A stretch of 7,791 nucleotides of DNA from Phycisphaeraceae bacterium (GCA_028281485.1 JANQJT010000043.1:1-7791), one strand, 5' to 3'. Shown: positions 1 to 5,734, counted from the stretch's first letter. The notes: a model not told the origin generated them from the letters alone. A program made the numbers and translations.

Positions 1-780
1 CTGCGCGAGGGGCTCGGCAAACACGTGGTGGGCCGATCGACCAGCGCGATGGAAGGGCACGGCGGCAGCGGCGTGTGGGGCTACCTGCTGACGCTGCCGA
101 TGTACGTGCCGATGTTGTTTGTCACGTTCATGCCGTGGTCGCTGGACCTGATCCGCGGGGGCGTGCGGATGCGGAAGAAGACGCTGGGTGACGGGCGGTC
201 GAACGCGGTGGTGTTGGGCTGGGCGCTGCCGACGGTGGTGTTGTTCAGCCTGGTGGCTACGAAGCTGCCGCACTACATCCTGCCGATCTTCCCGATATTG
301 GCGGTGGTGGTGGGTGCTTACTTTGCGGTGACGGAGGGGTTGTCGCGACGGATCGTTTCGGTGGCGGTGCCGGTGGTGATCGTGTTGGGATCGCTGTTGG
401 TGTTGCCGATCGTGGAGGCGAAGATGAAGCCATCGCCGCGCATCGCGGAAGCTGTGCGTGAGGTGATGCAGCCGGGCGACCGCGTGTACTGGGACGGGTA
501 CGAAGAGGCGAGCCTTGTTTTCTATCTCAATCTGCCTGCGGAGGAGCCGGTGACGCGGCTGGCACTGGAAACCACGCTGCCGCGTTGGGCGGCGGGCGAA
601 CTGCCGGGGGTGTGGGTGGTGACGCAAGCGCGGTTGGAGGAGCTGCGGGCCGCGTACCATGAGATGTACGACCGCCCGCTTCACACGACCGAACACGCGT
701 CGTTTACGCTGACGAATTACTCATCGGAGTTCCGCGATCAGAATGTGTTGATCCTCACGGCGGACACGAGCGGGGATTAA
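1..780 (+). CDS. ArnT/PMT-type membrane glycosyltransferase, C-terminal part (5' end outside window)
   Basis: The frame is open from base 1 and ends at TAA 778-780, giving the last 259 residues of a longer protein. The visible part has hydrophobic segments at about residues 28-48, 69-110 and 118-138, then a soluble tail of about 120 residues. Signature stretches are the HGG loop followed by an FMPWSL helix end, and TKLPHYILPIFP at residues 87-98. The latter is typical of the ArnT / dolichyl-phosphate-mannose mannosyltransferase family (GT83/GT39-like). These inner-membrane enzymes move a sugar from a polyprenyl-phosphate carrier to lipid A, protein or another acceptor on the periplasmic side. 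The catalytic N-terminal loop with its acidic residues lies upstream of the window, so substrate and activity cannot be judged. The gene converges on the PAP2 phosphatase gene, and the two stop codons overlap. Family assignment is fairly secure; the acceptor is unknown. Confidence 0.85.
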   Translation: MREGLGKHVVGRSTSAMEGHGGSGVWGYLLTLPMYVPMLFVTFMPWSLDLIRGGVRMRKKTLGDGRSNAVVLGWALPTVVLFSLVATKLPHYILPIFPILAVVVGAYFAVTEGLSRRIVSVAVPVVIVLGSLLVLPIVEAKMKPSPRIAEAVREVMQPGDRVYWDGYEEASLVFYLNLPAEEPVTRLALETTLPRWAAGELPGVWVVTQARLEELRAAYHEMYDRPLHTTEHASFTLTNYSSEFRDQNVLILTADTSGD

Positions 781-1472
781 TCGACACCGCGATAGAGCCA
801 GCGTGGTGCGGGGCGATGCCAGGCGTCGCGCGTATCGTATTGGCGTTTGACCCATAGCGTGACAGCAGCGCCGAAGGCCAGGCCGACCGCGACGTCGGAC
901 GGGTAGTGCGCGCCGACCATCACGCGCGAGACGCCGACGAGGATGCCCAGCGGAACCCATAGAAACGACAAGCGCGGCCAAACAACACATAGCATGACCA
1001 TCAACGCGCCGGCGGTCGTGGAGTGACCGGACGGAAAGCTGGCGAAGTCGTAGCCGGTGGTGAAGGGGTGGAAGCCCCAGCGCGAGTCGTCGAGGAACAG
1101 GCCGTTGGGTCGGGCCCGGCCGAAGACGATCTTCAGGCCGTTGACCATCAGGCCGCTGAGCGCGATCGAGAAGAAGCCGAACCAGGCGCGCTGCATCCAG
1201 GGGACCAGGCGCTTGCGCTGCCGGGCCAGCAAGGCGAACACGGCCAGACCGACCAGGTACTTATCGCTGACACCGAGTTCCGTGACCCACTGCCAGAAGG
1301 CCGACTTGCCCGTGCCGCTCTCACGCACGTATCGCGCCGCGGGCTGGTCGAGCGTGAAGTAAGACGCGACCGCAAACACCCCCACCGCCCCACCGATGAC
1401 GAGCCACATCATCGCGCGCGAGGGACTGCGCGCAATCTCATTCTGATCGGATGTGTCGTTCGACGGGTTCAC
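777..1472 (-). CDS. PAP2-family membrane phosphatase
   Basis: A 231-residue membrane protein with all three motifs of the PAP2 / type 2 phosphatidic acid phosphatase superfamily. These are K114-X6-R121-P122, P147-S148-G149-H150 and S182-R183-X5-H189-X3-D193. The two histidines and Asp193 form the usual catalytic set. Hydrophobic segments lie near residues 22-40, 72-84, 97-113, 153-181 and 194-208. Known members remove phosphate from phosphatidate, PGP, undecaprenyl pyrophosphate or lipid A, and sequence alone does not separate these. The start is GTG at 1472, supported by GGAG 10 nt upstream inside the end of the preceding gene. ATG at residue 21 is a weaker alternative because it would cut into TM1. 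The gene follows the LptF/G-type permease after only 4 nt, so co-transcription and translational coupling are likely. Its stop TAA shares TTAA with the convergent glycosyltransferase stop. Confidence 0.93.
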   Translation of the reverse strand: MNPSNDTSDQNEIARSPSRAMMWLVIGGAVGVFAVASYFTLDQPAARYVRESGTGKSAFWQWVTELGVSDKYLVGLAVFALLARQRKRLVPWMQRAWFGFFSIALSGLMVNGLKIVFGRARPNGLFLDDSRWGFHPFTTGYDFASFPSGHSTTAGALMVMLCVVWPRLSFLWVPLGILVGVSRVMVGAHYPSDVAVGLAFGAAVTLWVKRQYDTRDAWHRPAPRWLYRGVD

Positions 1473-1476
1473 GCGG

Positions 1477-2655
1477 TCAGGTCTCCACGCGATCGAGTGT
1501 GAACAGGGCGACGGGTGTGTAGATGATGACCGGCAGCCAGGCGGCGACGGCGGGGATGATCACGGTGGGCGTGTACTGACTGAGGATGATCGAGCCGACC
1601 CACAGGGGCAGGGAGATCAGCGCGGCGACGATGGTGCGCTGCCACAGCTGATTGGGCAGGCGGACCATGAGGAACGACAGGCCGATCGCGAGGATGAGCA
1701 CGTTGACCACGGCGGTGGAGTAGCGGGTGTGGAGGATCATCTTCATGCGGGCCGGGTCGATGATGGTCTTGCGCTCGAGCATCTGGATCATCTCGGGCGT
1801 GGTGAGCATCGTGCGGAACTCGTTCATCTGGTAGAGCATGATGGTGGTGGGGTCGAGGCCGGAGGGGATGAAGTCGACGGGGCGCTGGCTGGCGGGCAGG
1901 CCGACCTGTTCGAGGCTGAAGCGTTCGCTGGTGCCACCGGTCAGTCGCCAGCCACGGTTGTCTTCGTCCCACTCAGCCGAGGCGGCGCGGATGCGTTCGA
2001 CGATGACGCCGTTGTTGTAGCGACGGATCAGGAGTTTCTCGAGTGTCTTGGTGTCGTAGTTGAACTGCGCCGCTTCGTAGCGCGGCGTGTCGTCGGAGGG
2101 CAGGAAGACGTCGGCTTTGGTCCACGCGGCGGGGACGGGCCCGTCGCCGTGCAGCGTGTCGATCAGGTCGCGATCGGGTATGCCCTTGACGGGCTTGGGG
2201 GGGATGCCGCCGTGTTCGACGTAGCGATGAGGCTCGGCGATGCGCTCGCGGAGTGTGGGAATGGCGACTTCCTGGATGGTCAGGATCAGCAGGCTGGCGA
2301 CGAAGCCGAGCGCAAGGATAGGGACGGTGATGCGGTAGAGGCTGACGCCGCCGGCCAGGAGGCTGACCAGCTCGCGGTTGCGGATCATGGCGTTGAGTGT
2401 GAATCCCGCGGCGGCGATGGGGATGATGCCGGCCGTGTACACGCTGAACAGGAAGGTCTTGGGCCAGTAGAAGCGGACCAGCGCGTAGAGCACGCTGCCG
2501 GCGGCCTTCAGGCCGGACTGGTCGCGCGCGACCTTGAGGAACTCGTCGATGTTCCCGATGAAGTCCACCGCGATCATGATGATCAGGAGCATGGCGGAGA
2601 GCATCACGTAGTTGATGATGAACTGTCGGGCGATGTAGCGGTCGATGATCTGCAA
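1477..2655 (-). CDS. LptF/LptG (YjgP/YjgQ) family permease
   Basis: A 392-residue protein with the LptF/LptG layout. Three N-terminal membrane segments (about 12-32, 54-88, 109-130) include the conserved cytoplasmic NRELVSLLAGG region at residues 93-103. A large periplasmic part (about 135-310) corresponds to the jellyroll domain, and three more helices close the protein. LptF and LptG form the transmembrane part of the LptB2FG ABC transporter that lifts LPS-type lipids from the inner membrane. Whether this is LptF or LptG cannot be decided, and the partner is not in the window. I chose the TTG start at 2655. It gives the family's usual beginning (QIIDRYIARQF) and has GGAG 9 nt upstream. ATG at 2694 and TTG at 2742 are in frame but have no ribosome binding site and add a non-hydrophobic tail. 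The PAP2 gene follows after 4 nt. A terminator upstream (2767-2794) implies a separate promoter in 2656-2766. Confidence 0.92.
   Translation of the reverse strand: MQIIDRYIARQFIINYVMLSAMLLIIMIAVDFIGNIDEFLKVARDQSGLKAAGSVLYALVRFYWPKTFLFSVYTAGIIPIAAAGFTLNAMIRNRELVSLLAGGVSLYRITVPILALGFVASLLILTIQEVAIPTLRERIAEPHRYVEHGGIPPKPVKGIPDRDLIDTLHGDGPVPAAWTKADVFLPSDDTPRYEAAQFNYDTKTLEKLLIRRYNNGVIVERIRAASAEWDEDNRGWRLTGGTSERFSLEQVGLPASQRPVDFIPSGLDPTTIMLYQMNEFRTMLTTPEMIQMLERKTIIDPARMKMILHTRYSTAVVNVLILAIGLSFLMVRLPNQLWQRTIVAALISLPLWVGSIILSQYTPTVIIPAVAAWLPVIIYTPVALFTLDRVET
1483..1486 (-). promoter_or_regulatory. RBS deciding the GTG start of the PAP2 gene
   Basis: The minus strand reads GGAG 10 nt before the GTG at 1472. 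It lies inside the last codons of the upstream permease gene, which fits translational coupling and favours GTG over the in-frame ATG 20 codons later. Confidence 0.55.
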
Positions 2656-2664
2656 GGGGCGTCG

Positions 2665-2668
2665 CTCC
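2665..2668 (-). promoter_or_regulatory. RBS supporting the TTG start of the permease gene
   Basis: The minus strand reads GGAG with 9 nt to the TTG codon at 2655. No comparable purine-rich site precedes the in-frame ATG at 2694 or TTG at 2742, so this site decides the start in favour of the shorter protein. Confidence 0.5.
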
Positions 2669-2674
2669 GGGGGA

Positions 2675-2704
2675 CGTCTATTTAGGCGGCCCATGATATA
2701 GACG
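2675..2704. repeat. Inverted repeat CGTCTAT-N16-ATAGACG upstream of the permease
   Basis: Perfect 7-bp arms at 2675-2681 and 2698-2704 are separated by 16 bp, about two helical turns centre to centre. The repeat lies 20-50 bp upstream of the preferred TTG start. On the minus strand a weak promoter-like pair overlaps it (TTGCCG at 2708-2703, CTAAAT at 2685-2680, 17-bp spacer). An operator is a possible reading; chance is not excluded. Confidence 0.4.
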
Positions 2705-2766
2705 GCAAAGCGGTTGCACGAATGCAGCGCTGACCGAATCAATGCGCCTGAGTTGATTCACCCATG

Positions 2767-2794
2767 AAAAAACCGCAAACGCAATGGTTTGCGG
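2767..2794 (-). terminator. Rho-independent terminator of the tRNA-Glu transcript
   Basis: On the minus strand a perfect 8-bp stem (CCGCAAAC / GTTTGCGG, loop of 6) is followed at once by six T residues. It begins 6 nt after the tRNA 3' end, so it closes the tRNA transcript. It also insulates the permease operon downstream from readthrough. Confidence 0.9.
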
Positions 2795-2799
2795 CGAAG

Positions 2800-2872
2800 T
2801 ACCCCCTAGGGGAGTCGAACCCCTGTTCTCGGACTGAGAATCCGATGTCCTAGGCCACTAGACGAAGGGGGC
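2800..2872 (-). tRNA. tRNA-Glu (anticodon CTC)
   Basis: A 73-nt cloverleaf reads on the minus strand. The acceptor arm is GCCCCCT / AGGGGGT. The D arm matches the usual bacterial tRNA-Glu length. The anticodon stem is TCGGA / TCCGA around loop TTCTCAG, with anticodon CTC at 2838-2836, which reads GAG. The variable region is four nt (GAAC). The T arm is AGGGG-TTCGAGT-CCCCT. The discriminator is A73, and CCA is not encoded because CTT follows. The first acceptor pair is G1-T72, a wobble rather than the G-C found in E. coli tRNA-Glu. Gene boundaries agree with the promoter upstream and the terminator 6 nt downstream, so this is a single-gene transcription unit. CTC is the less common of the two Glu anticodons in bacteria and suits a GC-rich codon usage. 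A TTC-anticodon gene would be expected elsewhere in the genome. Confidence 0.96.
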
Positions 2873-2882
2873 GTTGTGGCCG

Positions 2883-2901
2883 CCGGTTGCGGTGCAACCG
2901 G
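2883..2901 (-). other. Hairpin in the tRNA-Glu leader
   Basis: CCGGTTGC (2883-2890) and GCAACCGG (2894-2901) are a perfect 8-bp inverted repeat around a 3-nt loop. It lies between the predicted transcription start (about 2906) and the tRNA 5' end at 2872, so it occupies most of the short 5' leader. No T-run follows on either strand, so it is not an intrinsic terminator. Confidence 0.6.
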
Positions 2902-2912
2902 AGCAGCGAGGT

Positions 2913-2940
2913 ATTTTACGGCGGAGCTTAACCGTGTCAA
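2913..2940 (-). promoter_or_regulatory. Sigma70-type promoter of tRNA-Glu
   Basis: The minus strand carries a perfect -35 TTGACA (2940-2935), a 16-bp spacer and -10 TAAAAT (2918-2913, five of six). The start would fall near 2906, giving a leader of about 34 nt. This is the best promoter in the window, as expected for a stable RNA gene. Confidence 0.8.
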
Positions 2941-2981
2941 AACCAGAGCGGTTGGGCTCAGTCGTGGCAGCGGAGGCGTGG

Positions 2982-4220
2982 TCAGGTGAGGTAGACCGTT
3001 CCGCCGGGGTGGGTGTTGCGGGCGGCGAGGGTGTCGATACCGACCTGGATGTCGGTTTCGATTCGGGCGGTGAGGTCGCGCACGGCCTGCCTGGTCTTGC
3101 CGTCGTGTGCGTCGAGGAAGGCGCGCACGTCGATGGGCGGGTTGAAGCGCACGACCGCGGCGCGGGGCGCGAACGGGGGCTGTTCGGCGGAGGAGACGTC
3201 TTCGATGAGTTTCTCGACGGTCTCGGCGTAGCGGTCGAGCGTGGGGTGGTCGGCGACGTAGCCGGGCGTGTAGGTGAGGATGCGGTAGGCGAGCATGGCG
3301 CGGTCGGCGCACCGAATGGCGGACGCGTGCTCATCGGCTCGCGCCGGGTCGAGTCGGGTCTGGTGAATCGCCCTGCGACAGCGGCGCACGCGATCGACCG
3401 GCGTATCGGTGGGACGGGGCTCGATGTCCAGATCGGTTTCCAGCGGCGCGATCACGTCGAGCGCGGCGTGTTCGATGAGTTGCTGAAGGTCATCGGTTTG
3501 AGGCAGGTCGCGATCGAGCTGGGCGAGTTGGAGGTGTAATGCGGCGACGGCGACGGCACGAAGGCGATCGACCGGCGAAAGCGATGCGTCCCATGGCAAG
3601 CCGAGTTGTGTGGCAAAGTCTTCGAGTTTGGCCAACACATCGGCGGAGATGTCATCGATGTAGGAGTACTTCAGGCTGACGGGGACGATGTGGAGCGTGT
3701 CGGGGGGCTGGAGGGCTTTGACGGCGCGGACGGCGAGCATGGCAGAGCCGTCGTGGAGGGGGGTGAGTCGGTCGTTGGTGAGGTAGACGTTTCCCTCGGC
3801 GAAGATGGTCAGTGCGTGGCGGCCGGCGATGAGGGTGTCCAGGGCGCACTGCATGGACTGGGGATCGGAGCCTTCGCGGTCGACGCTGAAGCAGCCCATG
3901 GTCTGCATGACGCGGGCGTTGAAGGCGGAGCGGAGGAAGACGTCGTAGGCGGTGAGCGTGAGGCTGGTGCGGCCGAGCCGGCTGAGGGCGTCGAGGTAGA
4001 CGTAGGCGTCGGCGTGGGTGGGGTGATTGGGCACGAAGAGCACGCGGGCGCGGGTCTTGGCGAGGCGCCGGACGTCGGGGTCGATTTCGGTGGTGATCGA
4101 TCGGATGCGGGCGTAGCGACGGGTGTATCGATAGCGGTTGTAGACGATCAGCAGACGCGCGAGCCAGCCGACGCGGCGCGGCGGAAAGAAGCGATACGGC
4201 TTGTCGGAGAACTCGAGCAT
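2982..4220 (-). CDS. PlsC-like (glycerophosphate-type) acyltransferase with long C-terminal region
   Basis: A 412-residue protein whose first half has the four blocks of the PlsC/LPLAT acyltransferase superfamily. Block I is N65-H66-X4-D71, holding the catalytic His-Asp. Block II is G109...D114-R115 (GCFSVDR). Block III is F140-A-E142-G143-N, in place of the usual FPEG(T). Block IV is IVPVSLKY at 178-185. Known members transfer acyl chains to lysophosphatidate and related lipids at the inner membrane face. The substrate here cannot be read from the sequence. Residues from about 195 on form a region of over 200 residues, Arg/Asp/Ala-rich and probably helical, that is not part of the core fold. 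ATG at 4220 is the only good start, though no clear Shine-Dalgarno precedes it. A TACAAT box lies 21 nt upstream (4246-4241) without a matching -35. The gene is divergent from the DUF481 gene. The tRNA-Glu promoter lies just past its 3' end, with no terminator seen between. Confidence 0.85.
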   Translation of the reverse strand: MLEFSDKPYRFFPPRRVGWLARLLIVYNRYRYTRRYARIRSITTEIDPDVRRLAKTRARVLFVPNHPTHADAYVYLDALSRLGRTSLTLTAYDVFLRSAFNARVMQTMGCFSVDREGSDPQSMQCALDTLIAGRHALTIFAEGNVYLTNDRLTPLHDGSAMLAVRAVKALQPPDTLHIVPVSLKYSYIDDISADVLAKLEDFATQLGLPWDASLSPVDRLRAVAVAALHLQLAQLDRDLPQTDDLQQLIEHAALDVIAPLETDLDIEPRPTDTPVDRVRRCRRAIHQTRLDPARADEHASAIRCADRAMLAYRILTYTPGYVADHPTLDRYAETVEKLIEDVSSAEQPPFAPRAAVVRFNPPIDVRAFLDAHDGKTRQAVRDLTARIETDIQVGIDTLAARNTHPGGTVYLT

Positions 4221-4275
4221 GACGGATCGGTGCCGGCGGTATTGTAATCGAGATCAATGTCCTGATGGATTGTCA

Positions 4276-4303
4276 TTGACGTGCGTCGGCGAGCGTCTAG
4301 ACT
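4276..4303 (+). promoter_or_regulatory. Candidate promoter of the DUF481 gene
   Basis: TTGACG (4276-4281, five of six) is followed after 16 bp by TAGACT (4298-4303, four of six). The start would be near 4310, giving a leader of about 63 nt before ATG 4373. The leader begins with a small CCGGG/CCCGG hairpin (4313-4330). Confidence 0.5.
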
Positions 4304-4352
4304 GCCAAGCTCCCGGGACACAGCCCCCGGCCCCCGGAAACTTCGCGTACCT

Positions 4353-4376
4353 ATGGCCCTTGGATATGAACCATGA
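4353..4376 (+). other. Seven-codon upstream ORF overlapping the DUF481 start (ATGA)
   Basis: ATG 4353 opens the peptide MALGYEP and closes with TGA 4374-4376. This stop overlaps the ATG of the DUF481 gene as ATGA. The overlap is the classic form of translational coupling, but the uORF has only a poor GGA site 14 nt upstream, so it may be accidental. Confidence 0.3.
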
Positions 4377-5347
4377 GACAGAAGCTGTTTTTCATCATCG
4401 GGTTGCTCGTGACGATTTCAACCGCTGCTGCGGACAGCGTGACGCTGACAACCGGCGAGGTTTTGGAAGGCGAGATCACGTCGCATGACGCGGAGGTGCT
4501 GGTGTTGCGACACCCGGTGCTGGGTGAGTTGAAGATTCCCTCGGACAAGGTGGTTGAGCCGAGCCTGGCGGTTGAGCGGGCCGAGGTCGAAGCGGAAGCC
4601 AAGCCGGCGAAGGTGACGGACGTGCCCAGGGCGGTCGCGGAGGCGGCGGAGAAAACGATCGAGAAGACGGTCGATCCGCGGTGGGGTCTGCTTGCGGGGT
4701 GGGACAGTCAGTTCGACGTCGGCTTGAACGGCGCGGAGGGGAACAACGACAACGCGTCTTTGTACCTGGCGCTGCTGAGCAAGAGGGAGAACGACGAGGG
4801 GCGGTGGAAGTTCGACACGTCTTACCGGTACGGCCAATCGAAGGGCAAGACGAACGCGAACAAGTTCACCGTGGGCCTGGTGCGCGACTGGTATCTCTCG
4901 GACGATCTTTGGTTCTACTTTGCGGACGTGCGATACGACTGGGACCAGTTCCAGGACTGGCAGAGCAGGCTGGCTGGGCACGCGGGTGTGGGCTACAAGC
5001 TGATCACCGAGGAGGACCTGACGGTGGAGGTTCGAGGGGGTATCGGTGCGGTGCGGGAGTTCGGCTCGACGGACGACTCGATCAAGCCGGAGGCGCTGGC
5101 GGGGGCGGAGCTGCAGTGGAAGATCAACGAACACCAGTCGCTCAACGCGGCCTCGACGTTTTATCCGGACCTGGAGGACGGCGGCGAGTTCCGTGCGGTG
5201 TCCAACGCGGATTGGAAGCTGAACCTGGCGGGTTACGAGTCGGCGGCGATCAAGATCGGTGTGAAACACGAGCACCAGTCGCTGGTCGATCCGGGGACCG
5301 AAAAGGACGACTTCTGGTACTACGCGGCGCTTTCGATCGGCTTTTAG
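4373..5347 (+). CDS. DUF481 (YdiY-like) outer-membrane beta-barrel protein
   Basis: A 324-residue precursor. Residues 1-20 are a Sec signal peptide: charged RQK, hydrophobic core FFIIGLLVTIS, and AAA before the likely cut ahead of D21. Residues 21-62 (TLTTGEVLEGEI...HPVLGELKIPSDKV) form the short beta domain often seen ahead of DUF481 barrels. An Ala/Glu-rich linker runs over 63-100. From about 103 the sequence alternates as amphipathic strands rich in Trp and Tyr (for example WGLLAGWDSQFDVGLNG, RWKFDTSYRYG) and ends in a C-terminal Phe (YYAALSIGF), the usual outer-membrane insertion signal. E. coli YdiY is an acid-inducible member of unknown function, so no substrate is assigned. ATG 4373 gives the clean signal peptide; its ribosome site is only GGA at 4362-4364. 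The gene appears monocistronic, with no clear terminator just downstream. Confidence 0.88.
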   Translation: MRQKLFFIIGLLVTISTAAADSVTLTTGEVLEGEITSHDAEVLVLRHPVLGELKIPSDKVVEPSLAVERAEVEAEAKPAKVTDVPRAVAEAAEKTIEKTVDPRWGLLAGWDSQFDVGLNGAEGNNDNASLYLALLSKRENDEGRWKFDTSYRYGQSKGKTNANKFTVGLVRDWYLSDDLWFYFADVRYDWDQFQDWQSRLAGHAGVGYKLITEEDLTVEVRGGIGAVREFGSTDDSIKPEALAGAELQWKINEHQSLNAASTFYPDLEDGGEFRAVSNADWKLNLAGYESAAIKIGVKHEHQSLVDPGTEKDDFWYYAALSIGF

Positions 5348-5356
5348 AGGCGGCGC

Positions 5357-5374
5357 AACCGTTACAACCGTTAC
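5357..5374 (+). repeat. Tandem 9-nt duplication AACCGTTAC
   Basis: Two exact, adjacent copies (5357-5365 and 5366-5374) lie 10 nt after the DUF481 stop, and a related AACCGG follows at 5381. It could be a slippage product or a repeated binding site. Nothing else in the sequence tells which. Confidence 0.5.
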
Positions 5375-5504
5375 CACGTCAACCGGCAAACTGCGCCCGG
5401 CGCGATTTCATTCGCCCCAGACCGTGGCGCGTGTATGTTCGGGGTGCAGCGATGCACGGGAGAGCGTCGCGGCGGGAGGACAAGTAAAGCGTACCCAGGA
5501 GATG

Positions 5505-5508
5505 GGAG
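5505..5508 (+). promoter_or_regulatory. RBS of the 28-codon ORF
   Basis: GGAG, within a GGGAGAG run, sits 7 nt before ATG 5516. This is one of the best-placed Shine-Dalgarno sites in the window and the main reason to accept the small ORF. Confidence 0.6.
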
Positions 5509-5515
5509 AGAGACG

Positions 5516-5602
5516 ATGCGTTACGGATTCATCTTTTTCATTGGTCTGATCACGGCGGCGTGCATGTTTCTTTGGAACGCGGCTCAGTCGTTCATAGGAT
5601 AA
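5516..5602 (+). CDS. Small hydrophobic single-pass membrane peptide (28 aa)
   Basis: I do not recognise this gene. An ATG with a well-placed GGAG opens a 28-residue reading frame ending in TAA. It begins with a short MRYG and then has an almost unbroken hydrophobic segment (FIFFIGLITAACMFLW) with one cysteine at position 16, followed by a polar tail (NAAQSFIG). This fits a single membrane-spanning peptide with a positive N-terminus on the cytosolic side. It stands alone in an intergenic region of 410 bp after the outer-membrane protein gene, and a strong terminator lies about 100 nt downstream on the same strand. Only a poor promoter candidate is visible (TATGTT near 5434). The hydrophobicity could in principle arise by chance in so short a frame. 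The combination of ribosome site, membrane-like composition and downstream terminator argues for a real gene. Confidence 0.55.
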   Translation: MRYGFIFFIGLITAACMFLWNAAQSFIG

Positions 5603-5638
5603 GACACGCCGGATCGATTCGACAACACGGCAGACAGC

Positions 5639-5655
5639 GTGCGGCCCGACCGCAC
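5639..5655 (+). other. Small hairpin in the 3' region of the small ORF
   Basis: GTGCGG (5639-5644) and CCGCAC (5650-5655) form a 6-bp stem with a 5-nt loop between the small ORF and the terminator at 5704. No T-run follows, so it is not a terminator. Confidence 0.35.
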
Positions 5656-5703
5656 GAGACACGGCTCTCTGATGCAAAGGCTGGTGTTGAGAGTGTGAGA
5701 GTG

Positions 5704-5734
5704 AAAAAGCCCACACCGAATGGTGTGGGCTTTT
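5704..5734. terminator. Bidirectional rho-independent terminator
   Basis: AAAAGCCCACACC (5705-5717) pairs perfectly over 13 bp with GGTGTGGGCTTTT (5722-5734) around a GAAT loop. The stem is flanked by T-rich tails in both directions: TTTTGTTGTTG on the plus strand and TTTTT on the minus strand. It ends the clpP operon 24 nt past its stop codon at 5758 and the plus-strand transcript coming from 5516. Confidence 0.93.

Noticed and set aside
1453..2685. Long plus-strand open frame (410 codons) antisense to the permease gene
   Set aside because: It is rich in Gly, Asp, Val and His with no domain signature, as expected from the reverse frame of a GC-rich gene. The opposite strand has a clear LptF/G protein.
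2883..2901. Hairpin before the tRNA as a terminator of the acyltransferase transcript
   Set aside because: No T-run follows it on the minus strand, and it lies downstream of the tRNA promoter, so a leader structure is the better reading.
3606..4247. Plus-strand frame of 213 codons opposite the acyltransferase
   Set aside because: Val/Gly/Asp/Glu-biased shadow of a well-supported gene, without a ribosome site or motif.
5502..5549. Alternative small ORF from ATG 5502 (15 codons)
   Set aside because: Its product (MGERRCVTDSSFSLV) has no membrane or other feature. The GGAG at 5505 lies inside it and is placed for the ATG at 5516 instead.
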